NCBI GenBank assembly: GCA_022819745.1
Contig: JAJEGS010000011.1
Span: 156,338-220,337, forward strand
Source: Candidatus Latescibacterota bacterium
GTDB lineage: Bacteria; Latescibacterota; UBA2968; UBA8231
Reading direction: 5' to 3'
Length of the DNA: 64,000 nucleotides
Numbering within the stretch: the first letter of the stretch is position 1; each line of letters opens with the position of its first letter. The notes under the pieces were generated by a model. That model worked only from the letters and a program-made list of their open reading frames with translations, was not told where the DNA came from and did no database searches. Shown in pieces: positions 46,004-53,749 of this stretch. A program made the translations under genes and the position numbers.

Positions 46004-46996
46004 ATGAATGATCGGGTGGATTTCGCTTGGCAAGGGCTGCGGTTGTCCGTGCCCGACGATTGGAACCTCGGCCGGGTTGACGGGGACTTTGAAAAGGGCT
46101 ATGCCCGCCTCGACGACGCCGAGATCGTGCGCGCCGAGATCGAATGGCGGCGGCTCAAAGGCCGCGGCGAGGCCCTGCGCCTGACCGAGTTGGTAGATCG
46201 CTATCTAACCAACCTGCAAAAGAAGGCCCAAAAGGTCGATGCTCCCTTTGAGGTTCAGCGCCGCGCTCGATTCCTCAAGAACAAAAAATTCCTCGAAGGC
46301 CGCGAATACGAGGTCTTCATCTGGGAGGCCGACTTCCGGGCCTACAACCTAGCACTCGCCTTGAAGTCCGGGCGGGTAGTGCTCCTGCGAGTGCTGGCCA
46401 AGTTAGACGAGTTTTTGCCCGAGCAAGCCGAGGCCGTGTTCAGTTCGCTCGTCGATCAAGAAGGCGAGGATGCGTATCTGTGGAGCGTGTACGGCTTGCG
46501 GTTTTTTGCGCCCAGCGATCTCAAGCTACAAAGCCATTCCCTCAAGTCGGGCCACATCGAGCTAGAGTTCTCCCTCGGCAAACAAGTTCTGAAGGTGCAT
46601 CGGTTGAGCATGGCCCGGATTATGCTCAAAGACGCGCACATTCAAGACTGGTATCCGGTTTTCTTTAAAAAGCAACTGCGCGACTTCGTGGTCGATATTA
46701 CTCCAGAAGCCGTGCAGGAACACGAGGGCATTCGCGTCGAAGGGCGACCGCGCAGCCGTTGGCGTCAGCTACTGCGTCCCCTGCCCTTTATGAACCCGAG
46801 GCCGCGCCTGTATATGCGGGGGCGCGTCTGGCGCGATACCGACCTCGACAAAATCGCGATCATCGAGCACCTCTACCGCAAGAAAGACGCAGCAGACGAT
46901 CTAGTAGCCAAGGTAGTAGATGGGCATTTTATCGAAAAACAAGGGACCCAAGCTGAGCCGTACCGCCATGCTGGCGTCGCGGCCAACGCGCAATGA
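46004..46996 (+). CDS. Unknown soluble protein with an internal repeat
   Basis: 330 residues, no signal peptide or membrane helix. Two halves seem related: residues 8-45 (FAWQGLRLSVPDDWNLGRVDG then GYARLDD) and about 162-205 (WSVYGLRFFAPSDLKLQSHSL then GHIELEFSLG) share a G-L-R-hydrophobic-x-x-P-x-D pattern followed by a Gly-led strand. Basic patches lie at 49-56 and 250-270. No family recognised. It starts one base after the OPT-like stop and overlaps the PqqD-like gene by 77 bases, so it belongs to the same operon. Confidence 0.75.
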   Translation: MNDRVDFAWQGLRLSVPDDWNLGRVDGDFEKGYARLDDAEIVRAEIEWRRLKGRGEALRLTELVDRYLTNLQKKAQKVDAPFEVQRRARFLKNKKFLEGREYEVFIWEADFRAYNLALALKSGRVVLLRVLAKLDEFLPEQAEAVFSSLVDQEGEDAYLWSVYGLRFFAPSDLKLQSHSLKSGHIELEFSLGKQVLKVHRLSMARIMLKDAHIQDWYPVFFKKQLRDFVVDITPEAVQEHEGIRVEGRPRSRWRQLLRPLPFMNPRPRLYMRGRVWRDTDLDKIAIIEHLYRKKDAADDLVAKVVDGHFIEKQGTQAEPYRHAGVAANAQ

Positions 46997-47369
46997 ATCC
47001 CTGCGCTGGGAAAACAACGACAACGGCGAGATCCAAGTCTTCATAACGCGCCAAGAGACTTGGAGGGTGCGGCTGTTATCCAAGTTTTTCTACATCCCTA
47101 GACAGCGCAAGATCACCCTCGACGAGGTCGGCAGCGAGGTCTGGCGGATGTGCAATGGCCGCAACTCGGTCGGCAGGATGATCGAAGAGCTCAGCGACAA
47201 GTACCAGCTCAATCGCAAGGAGGCCGAGGTCTCCCTGCTCCAGTATTTGAAGACCCTTGGGCAGAAGCGCTTCATCGGCTTTGTGTTAGAGAGCGATGAG
47301 AAGCCGCCCGGTCGCGGCGCGGCCAGCGGAAAAAAATGGCAAAAGAAACAAACAGGGGCGAGCAATTAG
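46920..47369 (+). CDS. PqqD-like protein
   Basis: 149 residues. The central region (about 60-120), LDEVGSEVWRMCNGRNSVGRMIEELSDKYQLNRKEAEVSLLQYLKTL, has the wing-helix pattern of PqqD/RRE domains (x-L-d-x-x-g-x-x-I/V-W...v-x-x-h-x-x-x-y). PqqD domains bind peptide leaders for radical-SAM and other RiPP enzymes, but many PqqD-like proteins have no known peptide. No radical SAM enzyme or precursor peptide was seen nearby. ATG 46920 overlaps the previous gene; Met at 46968 is an alternative. The last codons overlap the PAP2-like start. Confidence 0.8.
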   Translation: MGILSKNKGPKLSRTAMLASRPTRNESLRWENNDNGEIQVFITRQETWRVRLLSKFFYIPRQRKITLDEVGSEVWRMCNGRNSVGRMIEELSDKYQLNRKEAEVSLLQYLKTLGQKRFIGFVLESDEKPPGRGAASGKKWQKKQTGASN

Positions 47370-47956
47370 CTCGTCCCTTTCTTCGTCTGCACTCGCACCA
47401 AATCGCACGACTTTTCTCCCACTTGCTCAATCCCGCACTGTTGGCGCTTTTAGTCTTCGGCGTCCAAGCGCACATACTGGGCGACTGGCTCGCCGGATCG
47501 GTGGCGATCAGCACCTTTTCCTTGGTACCCGGATTGTTACTCTGGTACTTGGTGCGCTCGGGCTATCTCGACAAAGCCTATACAGACGACCGCAACAAGC
47601 GCGCTACCCTGCTCTTGCTGGGTGCTCTTTGCTACGCTTTGGGGAGTGCGGCTCTCTACGGGATCGGAGCCCCTCCCCTAATGCTGGTCACGGCCGCGTC
47701 CTGTGTCGTCAACACGCTCTTAGTCTGGTGGATCAATCGCTCCTATAAAATCAGTATTCACGCGGCTGGCGTCGGGGGGACGACCTGTGTATTGTTGATC
47801 AGCGTCGGCAGCGCGGCGTGGCCCTTCTTGCTCAGTTGGCCGGCCGTCGCTTGGGCGCGGCTTCACTTGCGGGCGCATACTCCCATGCAGATCGGCGCGG
47901 GCGGCGCGCTGGGCGCGGGGAGTATGGCCCTGCTGTACAGTGCTTTCCTACTGTGA
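47336..47956 (+). CDS. PAP2-superfamily-like membrane phosphatase
   Basis: 206 residues, about six transmembrane helices. Motif remnants of lipid phosphatases: DDRNKR (about 83-88, C1), SIHAAG (about 139-144, C2) and RLHLRAHTPMQ (about 175-185, C3), with the catalytic-type histidines kept. The short DRxxR/SxHAAG form is common in FCB bacteria and is thought to dephosphorylate prenyl or lipid pyrophosphates. It overlaps the PqqD-like gene by 34 bases and is followed nine bases later by recD2. Confidence 0.78.
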   Translation: MAKETNRGEQLARPFLRLHSHQIARLFSHLLNPALLALLVFGVQAHILGDWLAGSVAISTFSLVPGLLLWYLVRSGYLDKAYTDDRNKRATLLLLGALCYALGSAALYGIGAPPLMLVTAASCVVNTLLVWWINRSYKISIHAAGVGGTTCVLLISVGSAAWPFLLSWPAVAWARLHLRAHTPMQIGAGGALGAGSMALLYSAFLL

Positions 47957-47965
47957 GCGCAGCAC

Positions 47966-50140
47966 ATGAACCAATCGTATAAGGGCTTTATAGATCGCCT
48001 GACCTACCACAACCCGGAAAACGGCTATACCATTGCGCGCTTAGTAGTAGAAGGCCAACGCGAGCGGATCGCAATCGTGGGGGCAATTGCCTCCATCCAA
48101 GAAGGCGAGAGCATCGAAGTCGAAGGCGTGTGGACCAATCATCCCAAATACGGCAAACAGCTCAAGGTGGAGCGCTATAAGTCCGTTTATCCCTCGACCC
48201 TCGAAGGCATGCAAAAGTACCTCGGATCCGGTTTGATCAAGGGCATCGGGCCAAGGTCGGCCAAGCGCATCGTCGAGCACTTTGGCGAGGAAACGCTCGA
48301 CATCATCGACGCGGATCCCCAACAGCTAGCGGAAGTGCCCAAACTGGGCAAGAAGAAGGTCGAGTTGATCGCCGCAGCTTGGGACGAGCAGCGGCAAATC
48401 AAGGACGTGATGGTCTTTTTACAGTCGCATGGGATTACCACTGGCTACGCGGTGAAAATTTTCAAGACCTACGGCCAAGAGGCCATCCACAAGGTGCGCA
48501 GCGATCCCTATCGCCTAGAGCGCGATGTGGATGGGATCGGCTTCCGCATCGCCGACCGCATTGCCCAGCGCTTGGGCTTGGGCCGCGACGCCCCCGAGCG
48601 CGTACAGGCTGGCATCCGCTATCTGCTCTCCGAAGCAGCCGACGAGGGGCACGTGTACCTGCCGGCCGTGGAAATGATGGAGCGAGCCGTCGAAATTTTG
48701 GACATCAACGCTGAACTGCTGCCGCCGGCATTGGAGGCCCTGCGCACTACCGACGGCGTGGTCACCGAAGATCTGCGCTATTATCTGCCGCCGCTTCACC
48801 GCGCCGAAGTGGGCACCGCATCGTCGCTAAAGCGGCTTTTGGGCACGTCGATCGAAGAATTGGCTGTGCCCGCAGAAGCTGAGGACGAGTTGGAATTAGC
48901 TCCGGCGCAAAAAGAGGCCGTGGAGCTGGTCGCCACTAGCAAGGTGCTGGTGCTGACCGGCGGGCCGGGCACCGGCAAGACTACGGTCACGCGGCGCATC
49001 TTACACCTGTTGGAGGAAGGCGGCCTCAAGGTCGCGCTGTGCTCGCCTACGGGCCGGGCTGCCAAACGGCTGAGCGAGGCCAGCGGGCGCGAGGCCAAGA
49101 CCATTCATCGGCTGCTCGGATTTCAGCCGGGCGAGCGGCAATTCAAAAAGGGCTATGACGACCGCCTCGAAGTCGATGCGCTGATCGTCGATGAGGCTTC
49201 CATGATCGACGTGGTGCTGCTCAACGCGCTCCTGCGCGCCCTACCCGACCACGTTCGGCTGGTGCTAGTCGGTGACATCGACCAGTTGCCCTCGGTGGGG
49301 CCGGGCAACGTGCTCCGCGACATCATCGACTCGGCAAAAGTGCCGGTAGTGCGTCTGACGCAGATTTTTCGCCAAGCGCAAAAAAGCCACATCATCCGCA
49401 ACGCGCACCGCATCAACAGCGGCGAAATGCCCATCGTCGAGAACGACGCGGCCGCGGATTTCTACTTCATCCAAGAAGGCGACCCAGAGCGAGTGGTCGA
49501 ACTGGTGGAAGAATTGTGCGCCACGCGGCTGCCTAGCTATCGGGGGTGGGATCGGCGCGATGACATCCAAGTGCTTGCGCCCATGTACCGCGGCGAGACC
49601 GGTGCGCTCAACCTCAACCAGCGGCTGCAACAGCGCCTCAACTCGCACGGGCAGGCTTATAGCCATCGCGGGGCCGAGTTCCGGGTGGGCGACAAGGTCA
49701 TGCAGGTCAAAAACAATTACGACAAGGGCGTTTTTAACGGCGACATCGGCACAATCGAGCGGCTCGATGCGGAAAAACAGGTGCTCTACGTGCGCTTTGA
49801 CTACACCTTGGAATACGATCAAGTCGATCTCGACCAGCTAACCCTCGCCTACGCCATCAGCATCCACCGCTCTCAGGGGTCGGAATTCCCCGTGGTGGTG
49901 CTGCCGCTGACGACGCAGCACTACGTGATGCTCCAGCGCAACCTACTCTACACGGCGATTACCCGCGCCAAGCAAATGATTGTCATCGTCGGTACCCCCA
50001 AGGCCCTCAAGCTGGCCATTACAAACGACAAGGTCGCCCAGCGCTACACTACTCTCAAAGAGCGGCTGCGCGGCGAGGTCGGCGCGGTAATGGAAGCGGG
50101 AGAAGCTATCCCGCTGGAATCAACACTGCCGAGCGATTGA
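47966..50140 (+). CDS. recD2: RecD2-type ATP-dependent DNA helicase
   Basis: 724 residues, the RecD-like (RecBC-independent) family: an N-terminal OB-like domain, two helix-hairpin-helix units (about 92-135, GIGPRSAKRIV and VPKLGKKKVELI), then SF1B helicase motifs with Walker A LTGGPGTGKTT (about 330), LIVDEASMID, and C-terminal motif VI AITRAK. It unwinds DNA 5'-3' and is linked to repair and replication-fork stability. It ends near the convergent ThuA-like gene, with a 7-bp hairpin (50191-50214) between them. Confidence 0.95.
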   Translation: MNQSYKGFIDRLTYHNPENGYTIARLVVEGQRERIAIVGAIASIQEGESIEVEGVWTNHPKYGKQLKVERYKSVYPSTLEGMQKYLGSGLIKGIGPRSAKRIVEHFGEETLDIIDADPQQLAEVPKLGKKKVELIAAAWDEQRQIKDVMVFLQSHGITTGYAVKIFKTYGQEAIHKVRSDPYRLERDVDGIGFRIADRIAQRLGLGRDAPERVQAGIRYLLSEAADEGHVYLPAVEMMERAVEILDINAELLPPALEALRTTDGVVTEDLRYYLPPLHRAEVGTASSLKRLLGTSIEELAVPAEAEDELELAPAQKEAVELVATSKVLVLTGGPGTGKTTVTRRILHLLEEGGLKVALCSPTGRAAKRLSEASGREAKTIHRLLGFQPGERQFKKGYDDRLEVDALIVDEASMIDVVLLNALLRALPDHVRLVLVGDIDQLPSVGPGNVLRDIIDSAKVPVVRLTQIFRQAQKSHIIRNAHRINSGEMPIVENDAAADFYFIQEGDPERVVELVEELCATRLPSYRGWDRRDDIQVLAPMYRGETGALNLNQRLQQRLNSHGQAYSHRGAEFRVGDKVMQVKNNYDKGVFNGDIGTIERLDAEKQVLYVRFDYTLEYDQVDLDQLTLAYAISIHRSQGSEFPVVVLPLTTQHYVMLQRNLLYTAITRAKQMIVIVGTPKALKLAITNDKVAQRYTTLKERLRGEVGAVMEAGEAIPLESTLPSD

Positions 50141-50190
50141 TTCCACAAACCGACGCGTTCCTCATCAATCGCCACTGTCTTGGGGAAAGG

Positions 50191-50214
50191 TTGGCAGGAT
50201 ACGTTAACTGCCAA
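50191..50214. terminator. Hairpin between convergent recD2 and ThuA-like genes
   Basis: TTGGCAG and CTGCCAA form a 7-bp stem with a 10-base loop. There is no T-run, so it may act as a weak or Rho-assisted terminator. Confidence 0.4.
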
Positions 50215-50220
50215 TCACCT

Positions 50221-50949
50221 CTACAAGTCGTCGCTCAGCAGCCAGCGCACGGCGTTTTGCTGCAACTTCTCGTAGGATGGATTCCACAATACGGGGATGG
50301 TGTGTCCCGGTGATAGATAACACACGCGGCCCGCGCCGTAGTCGTACGCCCAAGCCGCCTCACACGTAGTGCCCAAATCCTGCCAAGTGTGCCCGTCGTC
50401 GTTGACGCTGACGGCCAAGACATGGGCTGGGTCCTTGTCGTACTGCATGAAGTGCTGCTCGTCCTCGACGACAAAGTCCTCCACACCGCGCGTTATAGGG
50501 TGGTCCGTGCGCGTGATGTGGACGCGGTAGGGACGCACCGGCGGGTGGCCTTGCGTAGCGGCACCTAGCACGTGGCGAAAGTCGCTACTGCCTGGGGCGA
50601 TGTACGTGGAATTGTGGTAGAAAAGAGCCGCTCCGCCTGCCTCCACGAAGCTCCGCACGGCGCGGCCCTGAGCTTCGGTAATCCACTGTACGGGACGGGA
50701 TTCCTCAGCCTGGACGGGCGGCTCGCTGACAGACGCAGCCTCTATGCCGTAGCCATTGGGCCAGATCATGCCGTCGCGGAAGACGATCAGCAGCCGGTAG
50801 CTCGACAGATGTTGGGCATTGAGCAGGGTGATTTCGTCGGTAAAGTCAACGGACAAGCCTATGCCTTGGACTAAAGTGCGGCCCAGAGCTGTGCGGATGT
50901 AATCAGACGTGTGATAGCGGTCGCCCACGAGGGCAAAGGCCGTAGCCAT
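50221..50949 (-). CDS. ThuA-like domain protein
   Basis: 242 residues. The ThuA/glutamine-amidotransferase-like fold is indicated by YRLLIVFRDGMIWP, the RSFVEAGGAALFYHNS loop and the C-terminal EAAWAYDYGAGRVCYLSPGHT block. ThuA proteins occur in carbohydrate-utilisation loci and lack the amidotransferase Cys; the role is unclear. ATG 50949 has GAGGAGG six bases upstream; an upstream in-frame reading from 51120 would translate a dispersed palindromic repeat and is rejected. Confidence 0.88.
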   Translation of the reverse strand: MATAFALVGDRYHTSDYIRTALGRTLVQGIGLSVDFTDEITLLNAQHLSSYRLLIVFRDGMIWPNGYGIEAASVSEPPVQAEESRPVQWITEAQGRAVRSFVEAGGAALFYHNSTYIAPGSSDFRHVLGAATQGHPPVRPYRVHITRTDHPITRGVEDFVVEDEQHFMQYDKDPAHVLAVSVNDDGHTWQDLGTTCEAAWAYDYGAGRVCYLSPGHTIPVLWNPSYEKLQQNAVRWLLSDDL

Positions 50950-50990
50950 GCATCGCCTCCTCGGTGTGATCTCGAATCTACAATGGGCAA

Positions 50991-51011
50991 GGGCAACCAC
51001 GAGGGTTGCCC
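50991..51011. repeat. Short palindromic repeat (REP-like hairpin)
   Basis: GGGCAACC and GGTTGCCC form a perfect 8-bp stem around ACGAG, followed by CCTAC. This element, reading GGGCAACC..GGGTTGCCCCTAC, is of a type found dispersed between genes in many uncultured-phylum genomes. It lies in the gap between the ThuA-like and glcD genes. Confidence 0.55.
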
Positions 51012-51052
51012 CTACATGCGTGATTTTGCGGTTGCAATGGGCGGTGGGCTGC

Positions 51053-52540
51053 TCAGAACCGTTCCAACTCCGGGAACTTTTCTTCGCCTCTATGCACGTG
51101 CATGGCCCCGCCCTCAGCACACCGCCGCAAGGTGGGAAACACCTTGCCCGGATTCAATACCTGCTGCGGGTCAAACTCGGCCTTGACTCGCTCCTGGGCG
51201 TCCAAATCCGCGTCCTTGAACATGCACGGCATTAAATCCCGCTTCTCAATGCCAACCCCGTGTTCCCCGCTCAATACTCCACCCACCTCGACGCAGAGCT
51301 TCAGGATCTCGGCCCCTAGCGACTCGGCCTTCTCCAAGTCGCCCTCGACATTGCTGTCGTACAGAACGAGCGGGTGCAGGTTGCCATCGCCCGCGTGGAA
51401 TACGTTGGCCACCCGCAGGCCATACGCGGCCGACAGTTCCCCGATTCTTTCTAGCACCTGTGGCAGCGCACCCCGAGGGATGGTCCCGTCCATGCAGTAG
51501 TAGTCGGGACTAATCCGACCCATCGCTGGGAAAGCCGCTTTGCGGCCGGCCCACAGCTTTTGCCGCTCGGCCTCGGTGGTGGCGCGGGAAAGCTCGGTCG
51601 CGCCGGTCTGCTGCAAGAGCGATTCCAGCGCGCGGCTTTGGCACTCGACCTCGCTTTGCGGCCCGTCCAATTCGACCAGCAAGAGCGCCGCAACCCCGAG
51701 TGGATAACCCGCGCCGACGAAACCCTCCACCGCTTCCACAGATAGCTGATCCATGATTTCCATACCGGCTGGCACCATACCCGCAGCGATGATCTCGGCC
51801 ACCGCCTGTCCGGCCGCGGCGACCGAATCGTACACAGCCATCACCGCCTGCGCCACTTCCGGCTTGGGCAAGATCCGCAGCGTGGCCTCCGTGGTAATGG
51901 CCAACAATCCTTCCGAACCCGTCAGCAACCCGAGCAAGTCGTAGCCCGCTTGGTCCATGCCTTTGCCGCCGACCCGCACCACCTCGCCGTCGGCCAACAC
52001 TACCTCCAAGCCGAGCAAGTTGTTGGTCGTCGTGCCGTACTTGAGGCAGTGTACTCCGCCGGAATTCTCGGCGATATTGCCGCCGATCGAGCAGGCGATT
52101 TGGCTCGAAGGATCGGGCGCGTAGTAGAAGCCGCTCCGCTCCACCGCTTCGGTCACCGCACGGTTAGTCACGCCCGGCTGCACAGTCACCGCGCGGTTTT
52201 CCAAGTCGATGTCGAGGACCGCTCGCATCCGCGCCGTGCTCAACACGACTCCATCTTCCCTCGGCAGGGCACCGCCTGAGAGCCCAGTACCGGCACCCCA
52301 AGGGACGATGGGAATGTCGAAGTGGGAGCACGACCGGAGTACGGCCGCGACCTGCTCGGTGTTATCCGGCAAGGCGACCAGCATGGGCCGCTGGCGATAC
52401 GCCGACAGACCATCGCATTCATAGGCGACTACATCCTCGCGGCGATGAATAATCTGATCGGCGCGCAGGTGCTCAAGTAGGAGGCTGATGAGGTCTCCGC
52501 GCCGCTTGAAGCGGGTGGGGTCGGGTGTTGGAAGTTGCAT
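51053..52540 (-). CDS. glcD: FAD-linked oxidase, glycolate oxidase subunit GlcD-like
   Basis: 495 residues. The VAO-type FAD-binding region has PWGAGTGLSGGALP and IGGNIAENSGGVHCLKYGTT, and the C-terminal cap has GEHGVGIEKRDLMP and DPQQVLNPGKVFP. It oxidises a 2-hydroxy acid such as glycolate or D-lactate. The partner subunits GlcE and GlcF are not nearby, so the electron acceptor is unclear. It begins three bases after the D-cysteine-desulfhydrase-like gene ends and is in the same operon. Confidence 0.92.
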   Translation of the reverse strand: MQLPTPDPTRFKRRGDLISLLLEHLRADQIIHRREDVVAYECDGLSAYRQRPMLVALPDNTEQVAAVLRSCSHFDIPIVPWGAGTGLSGGALPREDGVVLSTARMRAVLDIDLENRAVTVQPGVTNRAVTEAVERSGFYYAPDPSSQIACSIGGNIAENSGGVHCLKYGTTTNNLLGLEVVLADGEVVRVGGKGMDQAGYDLLGLLTGSEGLLAITTEATLRILPKPEVAQAVMAVYDSVAAAGQAVAEIIAAGMVPAGMEIMDQLSVEAVEGFVGAGYPLGVAALLLVELDGPQSEVECQSRALESLLQQTGATELSRATTEAERQKLWAGRKAAFPAMGRISPDYYCMDGTIPRGALPQVLERIGELSAAYGLRVANVFHAGDGNLHPLVLYDSNVEGDLEKAESLGAEILKLCVEVGGVLSGEHGVGIEKRDLMPCMFKDADLDAQERVKAEFDPQQVLNPGKVFPTLRRCAEGGAMHVHRGEEKFPELERF

Positions 52541-52543
52541 TAG

Positions 52544-53548
52544 TTAGTAACCTAAGTCCTTGGCGTACGCAAAAAGCGCGGGCGTGCCGCCGGTATGGAG
52601 AAAGATAAGGCTCTGATCGGGACGCCACCAACCTGCGCGTACGTGCGCCAAAAGTCCGGCCATGGCTTTGCTGGTGTAGGAAGGATCGAGCAACAGTCCT
52701 TCCTGCTGCGCCAACAGGTGCAGGGCTTCGCAGCCCTCTGGAGTGACCACGCCGTAGTCCGGGCCGACAAACGCGGCGTAACTCTCGAAATCTTCCGCTC
52801 TCAGCGCTAGGTCCAAGCCCAAGATCGCAGCACACTCACGCGCTAAGGCAAGGTGCCCCTCAGCGGCTTCGCGATCGTCGCGCGGCGAGGGGCTGATGCC
52901 CACTACCCGCATATCGATGCCCAGCGCCTTGAACGCTACCACTAGCCCCACGTGGGTATGCGCCCCCGAACACAGGTAGATCGCCGCTGGCTCAACGCCC
53001 TGTTCTTCGCATTGGGCCAAAAGTTCTAACGCTCCATCGACGTACGCTACACTGCGGAAGATGCGCGCGTCCGAGCTGGTGTGGAAGGGGTGGTGCCCGG
53101 CCGCAGTCAGCGCGGCCATCTTCGCGGTCACGGCCCGTGCCTGCTCCTCGGGTGCTGGCAAGTCCACCTCTGCGCCAAAGAGGTGGGTCAACAGCAGGTT
53201 CCCTTGCGTCTGCGCATGCGCGTCGTCTCGACCGACGATCACCGCCTGCATTCCCAATTTTGCGGCCACCGCGGCCGTCTGCCGCGATTGATTCGACTGG
53301 GCGGCGGCCGAGTGTACCAGCACGTCACAGCCTTGCTCTACGGCTTGGGCGATTTGGTATTCAAACTCGCGGATCTTGTTGCCGCCGAAGGCCAAGCCAG
53401 TCAGATCGTCGCGCTTGACCCAGATCTGCGGACCGGCTAGGTGGGCACTGAGGCGCTTTAGTTCCTCCAAGGGCGTCGGCAAGGACGCTAGCTGCAACCG
53501 AGGCAAGGCGGCCAACCGCTCTTTCAGTTCCTCTCGGCTAATAGTCAT
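52544..53548 (-). CDS. D-cysteine desulfhydrase/ACC deaminase-like PLP enzyme
   Basis: 334 residues. Fold-type II PLP enzyme: VKRDDLTGLAFGGNKIRE places the Schiff-base Lys in GGNK, SAAAQSNQSRQ is the phosphate/substrate loop, and FLHTGGTPALFAY closes the C-terminus. Relatives are D-cysteine desulfhydrase (DcyD) and 1-aminocyclopropane-1-carboxylate deaminase; D-amino acid degradation is more likely. ATG 53548 has AGAGGAAA upstream; a longer in-frame start at 53608 would add 20 residues of doubtful sequence. It leads the operon with glcD. Confidence 0.9.
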   Translation of the reverse strand: MTISREELKERLAALPRLQLASLPTPLEELKRLSAHLAGPQIWVKRDDLTGLAFGGNKIREFEYQIAQAVEQGCDVLVHSAAAQSNQSRQTAAVAAKLGMQAVIVGRDDAHAQTQGNLLLTHLFGAEVDLPAPEEQARAVTAKMAALTAAGHHPFHTSSDARIFRSVAYVDGALELLAQCEEQGVEPAAIYLCSGAHTHVGLVVAFKALGIDMRVVGISPSPRDDREAAEGHLALARECAAILGLDLALRAEDFESYAAFVGPDYGVVTPEGCEALHLLAQQEGLLLDPSYTSKAMAGLLAHVRAGWWRPDQSLIFLHTGGTPALFAYAKDLGY

Positions 53549-53593
53549 AGCTTTCCTCTTTTTTGCTTTCAATACAACTATTAAACAACCACC

Positions 53594-53634
53594 GGGCAAA
53601 CCCATCATTCACTGCGGGCACACCGCGTTTGCCC
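53594..53634. other. Nested hairpin in a divergent promoter gap
   Basis: GGGCAAAC (53594-53601) pairs perfectly with GTTTGCCC (53627-53634) around an inner GCGG/CCGC stem (53614-53626). TTTT follows on the plus strand. It lies in the 201-base gap between the PLP-enzyme gene and the ABC exporter gene, 46 bases before the PLP-enzyme ATG on the minus strand, so it would be in that gene's leader. No other features were found in the gap. Confidence 0.4.
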
Positions 53635-53749
53635 TTTTGCTAAAATCCCTTAACTTTTACGTAGTGAGACCCACGCAACCTTTTGTCCCTCCTCGGAGCC
53701 TCACGCCTCCCCAACACAAATCGCTGTTTAACCAATATATAGGGCCGTT

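Noticed and set aside
50950..51120. 57-residue N-terminal extension of the ThuA-like protein
   Set aside because: It translates a palindromic repeat, while ATG 50949 has a strong ribosome-binding site.
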